Source: an uncultured Prevotellaceae bacterium
GTDB taxonomy: Bacteria > Bacteroidota > Bacteroidia > Bacteroidales > Bacteroidaceae
NCBI GenBank assembly: GCA_902774815.1
Contig: CACYJV010000002.1
Location: 80,373 to 144,372 of the forward strand
Direction of reading: 5' to 3'
DNA length: 64,000 nucleotides
Positions 15,723-22,989 of the stretch are shown in pieces (positions within the stretch are counted from its first letter, which is position 1; every line of letters begins with the position of its first letter). The notes below the pieces were generated by a model, which did not search any database, was not told the origin of the DNA, and saw only the letters and a list, made by a program, of their open reading frames with translations. The position numbers were made by a program, and so were the translations under genes.

Positions 15723-17741
15723 TTATTTCGCGAAACGTAGCCTTAGGCTGTTGAGAACGACACTGATGCTGGACAAGGCCATGAGTGCTGCTGCCCACAT
15801 GGGCGTAATCTGGAAGTCAATGCCAAAGGCATGAGGGAGTCCTGCTGCCAAAGGTATGCAGACGACATTGTAGACAAATGCCCAGAAAAGGTTCTGCCGA
15901 ATCATTGACACCGTACGCTGCGACAATCGGAAGGCTTCGGGCAATGCCTGCAGGTCATTGCCCATGAGCGTTACCTGAGCCACGTCCATAGCGACATCGG
16001 TGCCAGTGCCGATAGCTATGGCAACATCGGCCAGTGCCAATGCCTGCGAGTCGTTGATTCCATCGCCCACCATAGCAACAACGTGGCCTTGTGCCTGCAA
16101 CTCGCGTACAAGGTTCTCCTTGTCTTGTGGTTTCACCTGGCTTTTGTAGTGTTCAACACCAGCCTGTGCAGCCCAATAGGCAGCAGCATCGTCGCGGTCG
16201 CCGCTCATCATCCAAATGGAAGGCTCTTTTTCCTGCCCCGCCCCATGAGAGTGAATTAGGGATGAAAGTCGGCTTATTGCCTCTCGGGCATTTGGTTTCA
16301 GTCGCTCGCGCTCCTCAAAAGGCAGTGAATCGGCACGAGTGAAGTCAATCTGTTGGTTGGGAATGGTCAGCGTTCCCGTCTTATCGAGTACGATGGCCGT
16401 CACCTTGCGCATCAACTCCAAAGCAGTAGCGTCTTTAATAAGGATACCTCGTTCGGCAGCCTTGCCAATGCCTACCATCAGCGCGGTGGGCGTGGCCAGT
16501 CCCATGGCACAAGGACAGGCGATGACCAGAACAGCCACGGCCGAGATAACCGCCTGCTGCAGAGTACCACCACAGAGCAACCAGACAACAAACGTCAGCA
16601 GAGAGAGAACTGCAACTGTTGGAACGAAAATCATGGCCATTCTGTCGACAACACGTTGCACAGGAGCCTTCGAACCTTGCGCTTGCTGCACCATTTGGAT
16701 GATCTGAGCCAATGCAGTCTTCTCGCCCACCTGCGTTGCTTGCATGCGAAGCGTGCCCTGCTGAACGATGGTACCGGCAAGAACACGACACTGCTTAGGA
16801 CTTTTTAATACTGGAGTGGGTTCGCCCGTGATCATTGATTCGTCGACGTAGCAGCCATCAGGCGTCATGAAACTGGTAGCCCATGTCACACGTCCATCCA
16901 CAGGAATCTTCTCACCAGCACGTACTTCCAGTAAGTCGCCAATAGAAATAGTAGAGAGGGGAACAAGAGAACCAGCCCCATCCTCTGCCCCATCCCCTCC
17001 TAAAGGAGAGATGTCGCACTTACTGCCTCCAACTTGGCTCCTCTCCTTTTGGAAGGGGCGGGGAAGGCTCACAATGCGTGCCGTTTTGGGTTGCAGTCCC
17101 ATAAGGGTGCGGATGCTCGATGCCGTGGCTCGCTTGGCGCGCTCTTCAAGTAACCTGCCTGTGAGCACAAAGGCTATGATCATGACCGAAGCATCAAAGA
17201 AGGTTGATTGCTCGGGGTTCAGGACTGAAAGCGTCACTGCCGAACTATAAAGAAAAGAGACTCCTGTTGAGAAGGCAACGAGCGTGTCCATGTTAGCCAT
17301 TCGATGGCGCAGCTGTCGCCATGCCGAAACATAGAATTGCCTTCCACACGTCAGCAGGCAAGCCAATGCCAATATCAATGCCGACTGATTGGCAACATTA
17401 CGCGAGCCAATGGGCAGCCATCCCATCGATATGGCCATCACAGCCAATGCAAATAACCAAGCCAACAGCGTCTTTCGTTTCAAGAGAACATACTCGCGAC
17501 GCTCTATCTCCTCCACCGAGCGATCTTGTTCGATGACGAGATCAAAGCCAATGCCGTTGACGGCCGTCTTCATCTGTTCGGGTGTGAGCAAGGCATCGTC
17601 ATATTCAACAAGTGCCATGCGTGTCGCCAGATTTACACTTGCCGACTTCATGCCTTGGAGTTCGCTCAAAGTCTTTTCTACATGGGCCGAGCACGACGAG
17701 CATGCCATGCCCACGACGGGAATAGTTCGCTTCTGAATCAT
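15723..17741 (-). CDS. copA: Copper-type P1B ATPase with reduced nucleotide-binding region
   Basis: Predicted inner-membrane Cu+ exporter of 672 residues. It has an N-terminal heavy-metal domain (VGMACSSCSAHVEK, residues 9-22), membrane helices, an actuator domain, the CPC metal site (VIACPCAMGLATP), DKTGT near residue 452, MMSGD near 508 and MVGDGINDSQALALADVAIA. Only about 56 residues separate DKTGT from MMSGD, whereas typical CopA proteins have about 120-130 with an SEHP motif. No HP motif is present, so the ATP-binding N domain seems largely absent. Residues 223-258 (including SQVGGSKCDISPLGGDGAED) and probably 493-505 (HSHGAGQEKEPS) come from palindromic repeats. The -7 box lies 4 nt before the ATG. 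Confidence 0.86.
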   Translation of the reverse strand: MIQKRTIPVVGMACSSCSAHVEKTLSELQGMKSASVNLATRMALVEYDDALLTPEQMKTAVNGIGFDLVIEQDRSVEEIERREYVLLKRKTLLAWLFALAVMAISMGWLPIGSRNVANQSALILALACLLTCGRQFYVSAWRQLRHRMANMDTLVAFSTGVSFLYSSAVTLSVLNPEQSTFFDASVMIIAFVLTGRLLEERAKRATASSIRTLMGLQPKTARIVSLPRPFQKERSQVGGSKCDISPLGGDGAEDGAGSLVPLSTISIGDLLEVRAGEKIPVDGRVTWATSFMTPDGCYVDESMITGEPTPVLKSPKQCRVLAGTIVQQGTLRMQATQVGEKTALAQIIQMVQQAQGSKAPVQRVVDRMAMIFVPTVAVLSLLTFVVWLLCGGTLQQAVISAVAVLVIACPCAMGLATPTALMVGIGKAAERGILIKDATALELMRKVTAIVLDKTGTLTIPNQQIDFTRADSLPFEERERLKPNAREAISRLSSLIHSHGAGQEKEPSIWMMSGDRDDAAAYWAAQAGVEHYKSQVKPQDKENLVRELQAQGHVVAMVGDGINDSQALALADVAIAIGTGTDVAMDVAQVTLMGNDLQALPEAFRLSQRTVSMIRQNLFWAFVYNVVCIPLAAGLPHAFGIDFQITPMWAAALMALSSISVVLNSLRLRFAK
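16968..17075 (-). repeat. Palindromic repeat insertion inside copA
   Basis: About 100 bp containing GCCCCATCCCCTCCTAAAGG near one end and CTCCTCTCCTTTTGGAAGGG near the other, roughly inverted with respect to each other. It encodes about 35 residues between the strands TARIV and VPLSTISIGDLLEVR, which are adjacent in other P-type ATPases. The frame is preserved. Confidence 0.82.
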
Positions 17742-17745
17742 GGTG

Positions 17746-17753
17746 CAAAGGTA
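17746..17753 (-). promoter_or_regulatory. Candidate -7 box of copA
   Basis: TACCTTTG on minus ends 4 nt before the copA ATG. No good TTTG lies 19-20 nt upstream, so the -33 half is weak. Confidence 0.5.
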
Positions 17754-17902
17754 GTGTTTATTTGGGAGTTAAAGAAGATTATGAAGTTCTTTTTTTCGCT
17801 GAAACTACAAAAACGACTAAGTACAGCGACAAAAATATAGAAGATTTATCCATACGAAGGAAAAAAACGAGTTGAATTGGCGTTGGTTCAGTATAAAATC
17901 AG

Positions 17903-17910
17903 TAATTTTG
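17903..17910 (+). promoter_or_regulatory. Candidate -7 box of the glycosidase gene
   Basis: TAATTTTG on plus, 45 nt before the ATG at 17956. The -33 half is not convincing. Confidence 0.4.
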
Positions 17911-17955
17911 CAGAGGACAACCCTGACATGTGAACAACCCGTCAAGTCAAGAATC

Positions 17956-18830
17956 ATGAAACTACTAATAAGAATGTCGCCAACACTCAACCACTTAAAA
18001 TATGGTATGCTTTGCCTGATGGCAACAACGTTGTTGCATGCAAAGGCCCAGACAACCGAAGACTCGCTCGCCATCGTGTCGGCACAATGGCAACTGACCG
18101 AAAAACAGGCAAAGGAATGCATGGCATGTGTGCTGCCTTTCCAAACCTTTACGGTGGTCCACAATTCGTCAGCATCGTCGAAATCAATCCGAAGCAAAAG
18201 TACAGGGCTGGTATCGGAACATCGAAGCAGATGAAACCACTTAGTAAACTGGCCCAAGAGCATCGAGCCATAGCAGCCATCAACGGGTCGTACTACAACA
18301 TGAGCCGTGGCAACTCGGTGACTTTCCTGAAGGTCGATGATGCCGTGACCGACTCAACGACAGAGAACGAATTCCGTATTCGCGTCACGGGTGCCGTAGC
18401 GGTACGCAAGGGCAAGCTGAGAATTGTGCCTTGGTCGCGCAGCATTGAGCGTGGCTACAAGAAAAATGTCGGAACGGTGCTGGCGTCGGGTCCGTTGATG
18501 TTGCAAAACAGTCATTATGCCGATTGGTCGATGTGCGACAGCGACTTCATAGCTACGAAACATCCACGCAGCGCCATAGCCGTGACAAGGGACAAGCGCG
18601 TGCTGCTCATCACAGTCGATGGCCGTTCACCTGGTAATGCCATTGGCATGAGCATCCCAGAACTGGCCCATCTCGTGAAGGAGTTAGGGGCCAAGACGGC
18701 CTTGAACCTCGACGGAGGCGGTTCAACCATGCTCTATCTGAACGGTCAGATTCTCAATCATCCTTGCGATAACCGCCAGTTCGACCACGAAGGCGAACGG
18801 AAAATCCCAAATATGATTTATTTCAGGTAA
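17956..18830 (+). pseudogene. Phosphodiester glycosidase (NAGPA-type), apparently frameshifted
   Basis: The N-terminus is intact in one frame: signal peptide YGMLCLMATTLLHAKAQ, then TTEDSLAIVSAQWQLTEK. The catalytic domain is intact in another frame: FPNLYGGPQFVSIVEI, AAINGSYYNM, LASGPLML, HPRSAIAVT, ITVDGR, LNLDGGGSTMLYLNGQ. These motifs match the phosphodiester glycosidase family related to N-acetylglucosamine-1-phosphodiester alpha-N-acetylglucosaminidase. Joining the frames needs a -1 shift between about 18095 and 18130, near GAAAAACAGGCAAAGGAATG. Explanations are a one-base deletion mutation, a sequencing or assembly error, or translational frameshifting; no canonical slippery heptamer is in the required phase. 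Without the join, the catalytic frame has no signal peptide. Confidence 0.75.
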
Positions 18831-18919
18831 TCGGTTGATTACACTCCCCGTTTTTTTCCATTTATTATAAACCCAAAATCACGATTTTTGCGTCATAGGA
18901 GTAAAAAGCGAACCAAAAA

Positions 18920-19417
18920 GTGAACAAAGGCACCGACATCAAGCAATTGGAACGGCTCATCGACGAGTGGCAGGACAGCCTCTACTCGCTGGCTTTCTTC
19001 CGATTGGGCGACGAAGGTGCTGCACAAGACGTAGTGCAAGAGGCTTTCATCCGCTACTATCGCGAAAGCCAACGAACGGCTATCACGAATGCGAAGGCAT
19101 GGCTTTATCGAACAACGCTGAACCTCGTAACTGACCAATTGCGCAGGAAGCCTACCATCAGAGCAGTACAACTCAGCGCCGCCAATGAAATTGCAGAGCC
19201 AAGTGAACTCTTCAAAGAGTACCTACGGCTGGAAGATTTGCTGGCTCCCCTACCCGACGAACAAGCCGAAGTGGTCCGTCTGCATTTTACCGACGACCTA
19301 TCGATGGCAGAAATAGCTGAGATCCTTGACATTTCTCGCGACACGGTCAAAAGCCGTTACCGCTATGCAATGGCAAAACTCAGGAAAAATCTTTCACATG
19401 GTGACACGAATCGCTGA
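18920..19417 (+). CDS. ECF-type sigma factor
   Basis: Protein of 165 residues, apparently starting at GTG (18920) because no in-frame ATG lies near and the N-terminus fits the family. Region 2 spans residues 10-75 (WQDSLYSLAFFRLGDEGAAQ then DVVQEAFIRYY). Region 4 spans about 105-160 (LLAPLPDEQAEVVRLHFTDD then LSMAEIAEILDISRDTVKSR). It heads a three-gene plus-strand unit with a single-pass membrane protein and a secreted protein. It therefore probably directs transcription of a small regulon under control of the next gene. Confidence 0.9.
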   Translation: MNKGTDIKQLERLIDEWQDSLYSLAFFRLGDEGAAQDVVQEAFIRYYRESQRTAITNAKAWLYRTTLNLVTDQLRRKPTIRAVQLSAANEIAEPSELFKEYLRLEDLLAPLPDEQAEVVRLHFTDDLSMAEIAEILDISRDTVKSRYRYAMAKLRKNLSHGDTNR

Positions 19418-19438
19418 TCATAGACAATTGAAAAGAAC

Positions 19439-20116
19439 ATGGAAGAACTAAGACCAAGAATAAAACCCAAGGCTCCAAAAGCACTCAAGCAGAATGTGCT
19501 GAAGGAAGTCCTCCCCCTGACTCCCATTCCGAGCGTTCAAAACAGGGACAGGAGATGGCTTTCCCTCTCTGCTGCCGCCGTGCTGTTCATCGGCATCATG
19601 ACGTTTGCCCTATGGAAAAGAGATACCCCATCCCTACCAGAAGTGAGAAAAGAAACCACTGCAGAACTACATGCCAAGGCAAAAGACGAAGCAAGTAGTC
19701 ACACGTCTCTTGTAAAAGAAACGCCGAAAAGTAGTCTGCTTACAAAGAATAATAAGGTAGTGGATCAAAATCGCAACGCAAGTGTTCCAAAAGAGCCAGT
19801 TCCCCAACAGAGCCTGGAGCTATGTGATGCAAAAAGCGAGGAAAAACCGACTACCGACATGGCCGCCAGCCCACCCGTTGAGGAGTTAGGAGAAACCGAG
19901 CGCCAGCTGATTGCCGACTTCGAAGCCCACCGCGACCTTGTGAATGCCTGTTTGGCAGAGGAGTTGGCACAGGTGCGCTTCACTCAGGAGCGCATTGGCC
20001 AAACCACCCGAGAATACTTGCAGCAATACCTCGACCTGCAGGAGCGCATCACGCAGCAACTGCGTGAGGACATCGAGGACATAGCTCCTGAAAAGAATAA
20101 TCCGAAAGAAGTTTAA
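19439..20116 (+). CDS. Single-pass membrane protein, probable anti-sigma factor
   Basis: Protein of 225 residues. About 40 residues of basic/proline-rich cytoplasmic N-terminus (RPRIKPKAPKALKQNVLKEV) precede one transmembrane helix (LSLSAAAVLFIGIMTFALW, about 41-59). A long, charged, mostly helical periplasmic part follows. The last 80 residues (LIADFEAHRDLVNACLAEEL, YLQQYLDLQERITQQL) look like a coiled coil. No recognised domain is visible. It lies 21 bases after an ECF sigma gene and has the right topology, so I infer an anti-sigma role. A direct functional motif is lacking. Confidence 0.65.
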   Translation: MEELRPRIKPKAPKALKQNVLKEVLPLTPIPSVQNRDRRWLSLSAAAVLFIGIMTFALWKRDTPSLPEVRKETTAELHAKAKDEASSHTSLVKETPKSSLLTKNNKVVDQNRNASVPKEPVPQQSLELCDAKSEEKPTTDMAASPPVEELGETERQLIADFEAHRDLVNACLAEELAQVRFTQERIGQTTREYLQQYLDLQERITQQLREDIEDIAPEKNNPKEV

Positions 20117-20137
20117 CCATAGCAAAATTATATCAAT

Positions 20138-21106
20138 ATGAAATCAACCTACAACAACTATCCGCTGCGCCTCATGGTCACTTTGTTTCTCTGTTACTTT
20201 GTGACTTTCGCCTCGGCGCAGGACAACGTGAAGCGGGCCTTCGACAAGTTCATCAACTCGAAGAACGTGGAAGTGGTAAAATCGTTCAGCGAGGAGCGCG
20301 ACGTCAAGCAGCCCAACCGGCCGCTCATCTCGAAGGCCGACGTCTACACCTTCACCCTGAAGGCTAAGGACCAGAAGCTCATCCAAGAGGTGTTGGCAGC
20401 GTTTGAGAAAGACCGTGACAACGAGAACGTCTATCAGGTGCTGAACCACATCGGTGGGCGCGGCATACCTACGAATGGACGCCAACTGCTCGTGGGCAAG
20501 GACACGAAGAACGCTGTCTACATCGGCATGGATGAGATGCAGAGCTGGCAGTTGCTTTGCATGCTCGACCCCGCCGATGCTACGCGCACCCACCGCTACG
20601 CCTACGCTATCGAGGTGAATGACGAGCCAATATCAATCCAGCTCACCAAGAAAATTCGCGGCAAGCTCGTCGTCACCTATTCCGTCATCCCAGAGGATGT
20701 GCTGAACCCACAGAAGAAGGATGACACCGCAGAGCACTTCGACCATGTGCAAACCGACAGTCGGGAGATAGCAAAAGCAGTGGCTGGCATGGCGCTCAGC
20801 GGCGACTTAGACCAGCTGAATGCCGACAAAGGCCAGATGCTGATGGCTTTCAACGCCTTGATGACCGAATACTGCAAGAAAGAGAACTTCGATTCGCGCA
20901 CAGGCACCAATCTGATTATGACGATTTATGCCCTGTGCAGTCACATCGGAAACCTGATGAGGGGGTTTCCGCAAACCAACGACCCGGACCTGCGCGAACT
21001 CCTGCAGTCGCAAATCGACGACATGATTCGCGTCACCAACCACAGCAGCGACCTCGGCCGCAGCCATATCGGCTATCTGGAGCTGGCTCGCAAAGCACTG
21101 GATTGA
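20138..21106 (+). CDS. Secreted protein of unknown function
   Basis: Not recognised. It has 322 residues with a signal peptide (LMVTLFLCYFVTFASAQ, about 12-28). Two parts can be seen. Residues 28-200 are a mixed alpha/beta region (DNVKRAFDKFINSKNVEVVK, VYTFTLKAKDQKLIQEVLAA, AYAIEVNDEPISIQLTKKIR). After a linker, residues 215-322 are helical (AKAVAGMALSGDLDQLNADK, LIMTIYALCSHIGNLMR). It is the third gene after an ECF sigma and a putative anti-sigma, 21 bases downstream, so it may be part of the sensing circuit or its target. An intrinsic terminator follows. Confidence 0.75.
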   Translation: MKSTYNNYPLRLMVTLFLCYFVTFASAQDNVKRAFDKFINSKNVEVVKSFSEERDVKQPNRPLISKADVYTFTLKAKDQKLIQEVLAAFEKDRDNENVYQVLNHIGGRGIPTNGRQLLVGKDTKNAVYIGMDEMQSWQLLCMLDPADATRTHRYAYAIEVNDEPISIQLTKKIRGKLVVTYSVIPEDVLNPQKKDDTAEHFDHVQTDSREIAKAVAGMALSGDLDQLNADKGQMLMAFNALMTEYCKKENFDSRTGTNLIMTIYALCSHIGNLMRGFPQTNDPDLRELLQSQIDDMIRVTNHSSDLGRSHIGYLELARKALD

Positions 21107-21165
21107 AAGATTTAGTTATGTTAGACAAATAAAGTAGTAATCTTTTTTTCAGATCGATACTGAAG

Positions 21166-21207
21166 CCCGTCCCATCTGGCTCGCGAGGAGTCGGATGGGA
21201 CTTTTTT
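21166..21207 (+). terminator. Intrinsic terminator of the sigma/anti-sigma unit
   Basis: GTCCCATC (21169-21176) and GATGGGAC (21194-21201) pair perfectly and are followed by TTTTTT. Confidence 0.88.
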
Positions 21208-21217
21208 AGGTGTTTGC

Positions 21218-21248
21218 TTGGAGGTATCAACCAAAATTAGTACATTTG
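21218..21248 (+). promoter_or_regulatory. Promoter of the esterase gene
   Basis: TTGG (21218-21221), a 19-nt spacer and TACATTTG (21241-21248) fit the Bacteroidota promoter with one mismatch in the -33 box. The ATG at 21292 follows 43 nt after the -7 box. Confidence 0.65.
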
Positions 21249-21291
21249 CATGCAGAAACCCAAACAAACGCAAAAACAACCCAAACCGTAA

Positions 21292-22140
21292 ATGAAAAAG
21301 CTGATTCTTACCTTGGCACTTATGGGGTGCCTCACTGCTCAGGCAGGAAAAGTGCTGACTGATAGCGTCCAGAGTCAGGTGCTTGGTGCACAAGTGAAGT
21401 ACAATGTCTACGTTCCCAATGGCTTTGACAACAGTCAGAAACAGTATCCCGTTGTCTACTTGCTCCATGGTTTTACCGACGACTATACTGCTTGGCGCGA
21501 CAAAGGCCAGATGCAGACCGTTGCCGACGAACTCATCGAGAGCGGTGAAGCTCGCGAAATGATTATCGTCATGCCCAATGCTGGCGGACCAAACGTCTAT
21601 GAGACGTGGAACGGCTACTTCAACATGCCGGGCTGGGCCTACGAAGACTTCTTCTTCCAGGAGTTCATGCCAACAGTCGAAAAGAAATACCGCGTCATTA
21701 GCGACAAGGGACATCGTTCAGTGATGGGACTTTCCATGGGTGGCGGTGGCTGTACCGTCTATGCCCAACGCCATCCCGACAAGTTCTCTTCATGCTATGC
21801 CATGAGTGCTTGGCTCGAGAGCGATGGTGGACGCCAGCGCGAGGAAGGTAAGGACGACAAAGTCTTCCTCGTGACGAAAGCCGTGAAGGAACACTCTGCA
21901 CTCGACTTCCTGCGCAATGCCGACGCTTCTACCCTTGAACAACTGCGTACGGTGAAATGGTTCTTTGACTGTGGAGATGACGATTTCCTCTTCGACTTGA
22001 GCATTGAGATACACAAACTGATGCGCCAGAAGAGGGTAAAGGACGAGTTACGCATACGCAATGGCCAGCATAACTGGGAATACTGGCACCAGGCCATCCG
22101 TATAGCGCTACCCTTTGCCTCGCGCAACTTCGATAGATAG
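21292..22140 (+). CDS. Secreted alpha/beta-hydrolase esterase (esterase D/feruloyl-esterase-like)
   Basis: Protein of 282 residues with a signal peptide (MKKLILTLALMGCLTAQAG). The fold and motifs match the putative esterase family (PF00756): YPVVYLLHGFTDDYTAW, IIVMPNAGGPNVYETW, the nucleophile elbow GLSMGGGG near residue 147, FFDCGDDDFLFD carrying the acid, and the catalytic His in GQHNWEYWHQA near 263. It is probably exported to the periplasm, where it would cleave acyl esters such as carbohydrate-linked esters. No polysaccharide-utilisation genes lie next to it, so the substrate is open. It appears to be transcribed alone. Confidence 0.9.
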   Translation: MKKLILTLALMGCLTAQAGKVLTDSVQSQVLGAQVKYNVYVPNGFDNSQKQYPVVYLLHGFTDDYTAWRDKGQMQTVADELIESGEAREMIIVMPNAGGPNVYETWNGYFNMPGWAYEDFFFQEFMPTVEKKYRVISDKGHRSVMGLSMGGGGCTVYAQRHPDKFSSCYAMSAWLESDGGRQREEGKDDKVFLVTKAVKEHSALDFLRNADASTLEQLRTVKWFFDCGDDDFLFDLSIEIHKLMRQKRVKDELRIRNGQHNWEYWHQAIRIALPFASRNFDR

Positions 22141-22160
22141 CATTTTACTATCTGAATACA

Positions 22161-22238
22161 AATGTAGGGATGCGACATGCCGCGTTACTGGACAATGCTA
22201 ACCCTATCCAGCAACGCGGCATATCGTGTCCCTACATT
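22161..22238. repeat. 32-bp inverted repeat between convergent genes
   Basis: AATGTAGGGA.....ATGCCGCGTT.CTGGA (22161-22192) faces its near-complement at 22207-22238 (28/32 matches) across a 14-base centre. It begins TGTAGGGA and ends TCCCTACA. It lies between the esterase (plus) and SDR (minus) stops and could act as a two-way terminator. Its length and sequence also suggest a mobile palindromic element. Confidence 0.85.
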
Positions 22239-22239
22239 A

Positions 22240-22989
22240 TTACTTTGTTTCCCTGTGAATTACCGTTCCGTTGGCCTGATGGGTGGCCAGCACCAGCACT
22301 TCAGCTATCTGCACGTGGGCAGGAGCCTCGGCAGCATAGAAACACACGTCGGCGATGTCGTCGCCCGTCAAGGGTTTGATGCCTTTGTAGACATTATCGG
22401 CTCGTTGTTGGTCACCATGGAAACGGGTGCGGCTGAAGTTTGTCTCCACCAGACCAGGCTTCACATTGGTAACGCGTAGGGGTGTCTCAGCCAAGTCAAT
22501 GCGTAAGCCATCGCTCAGGGCTTTCACGGCAGCCTTCGTGGCGCAATAGACGTTGCCATTGGCATAGGCAGCATCGCCAGCGACCGAACCGATGTTGATA
22601 ATATGCCCCCTTCCCTGCTCTACCATGCGTGGAACGACAAGGCGTGTCATAGTGAGAAGGCCCTTGATGTTCGTGTCGATCATCGTATCCCAGTCCTGAT
22701 AGTCACCCTCGTACTCCTTTTCAAGGCCAAGGGCCAGGCCGGCATTGTTGATAAGCACATCCGGAACCACGTCCAACGATGCCATCGCTGCAGTAGCAGC
22801 CTCACGGTCGCGCACGTCGAAGACGAGCGAACGAACCTCTGTACCAGTCGTTTCCAACTCTTCGCACAATGCTTTCAACTTCTCTTCATTACGACCCGTC
22901 AGCACAAGTCGATAGCCGCCACGGGCAAAACGGCGTGCACAAGCTTCACCTATTCCACTTGTTGCACCGGTAATCAATACTGTTTTCAT
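22240..22989 (-). CDS. Short-chain dehydrogenase/reductase (YdfG-like)
   Basis: Cytoplasmic NAD(P)-dependent oxidoreductase of 249 residues, classical SDR. The cofactor loop is TGATSGIGEACAR (residues 7-19) and an Arg at the end of strand 2 (TGRNEEKL) suggests NADP. Other motifs are DVLINNAGLALG, the catalytic Ser in IINIGSVAGDAAYANG, YCATKAAVK with the Tyr/Lys pair, and VTNVKPGLVETNF. The pattern resembles the 3-hydroxy acid dehydrogenase YdfG, but substrate cannot be fixed by motif alone. The start overlaps the wecB stop by 4 bases (ATGA), so the two genes are coupled. Confidence 0.92.
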   Translation of the reverse strand: MKTVLITGATSGIGEACARRFARGGYRLVLTGRNEEKLKALCEELETTGTEVRSLVFDVRDREAATAAMASLDVVPDVLINNAGLALGLEKEYEGDYQDWDTMIDTNIKGLLTMTRLVVPRMVEQGRGHIINIGSVAGDAAYANGNVYCATKAAVKALSDGLRIDLAETPLRVTNVKPGLVETNFSRTRFHGDQQRADNVYKGIKPLTGDDIADVCFYAAEAPAHVQIAEVLVLATHQANGTVIHRETK

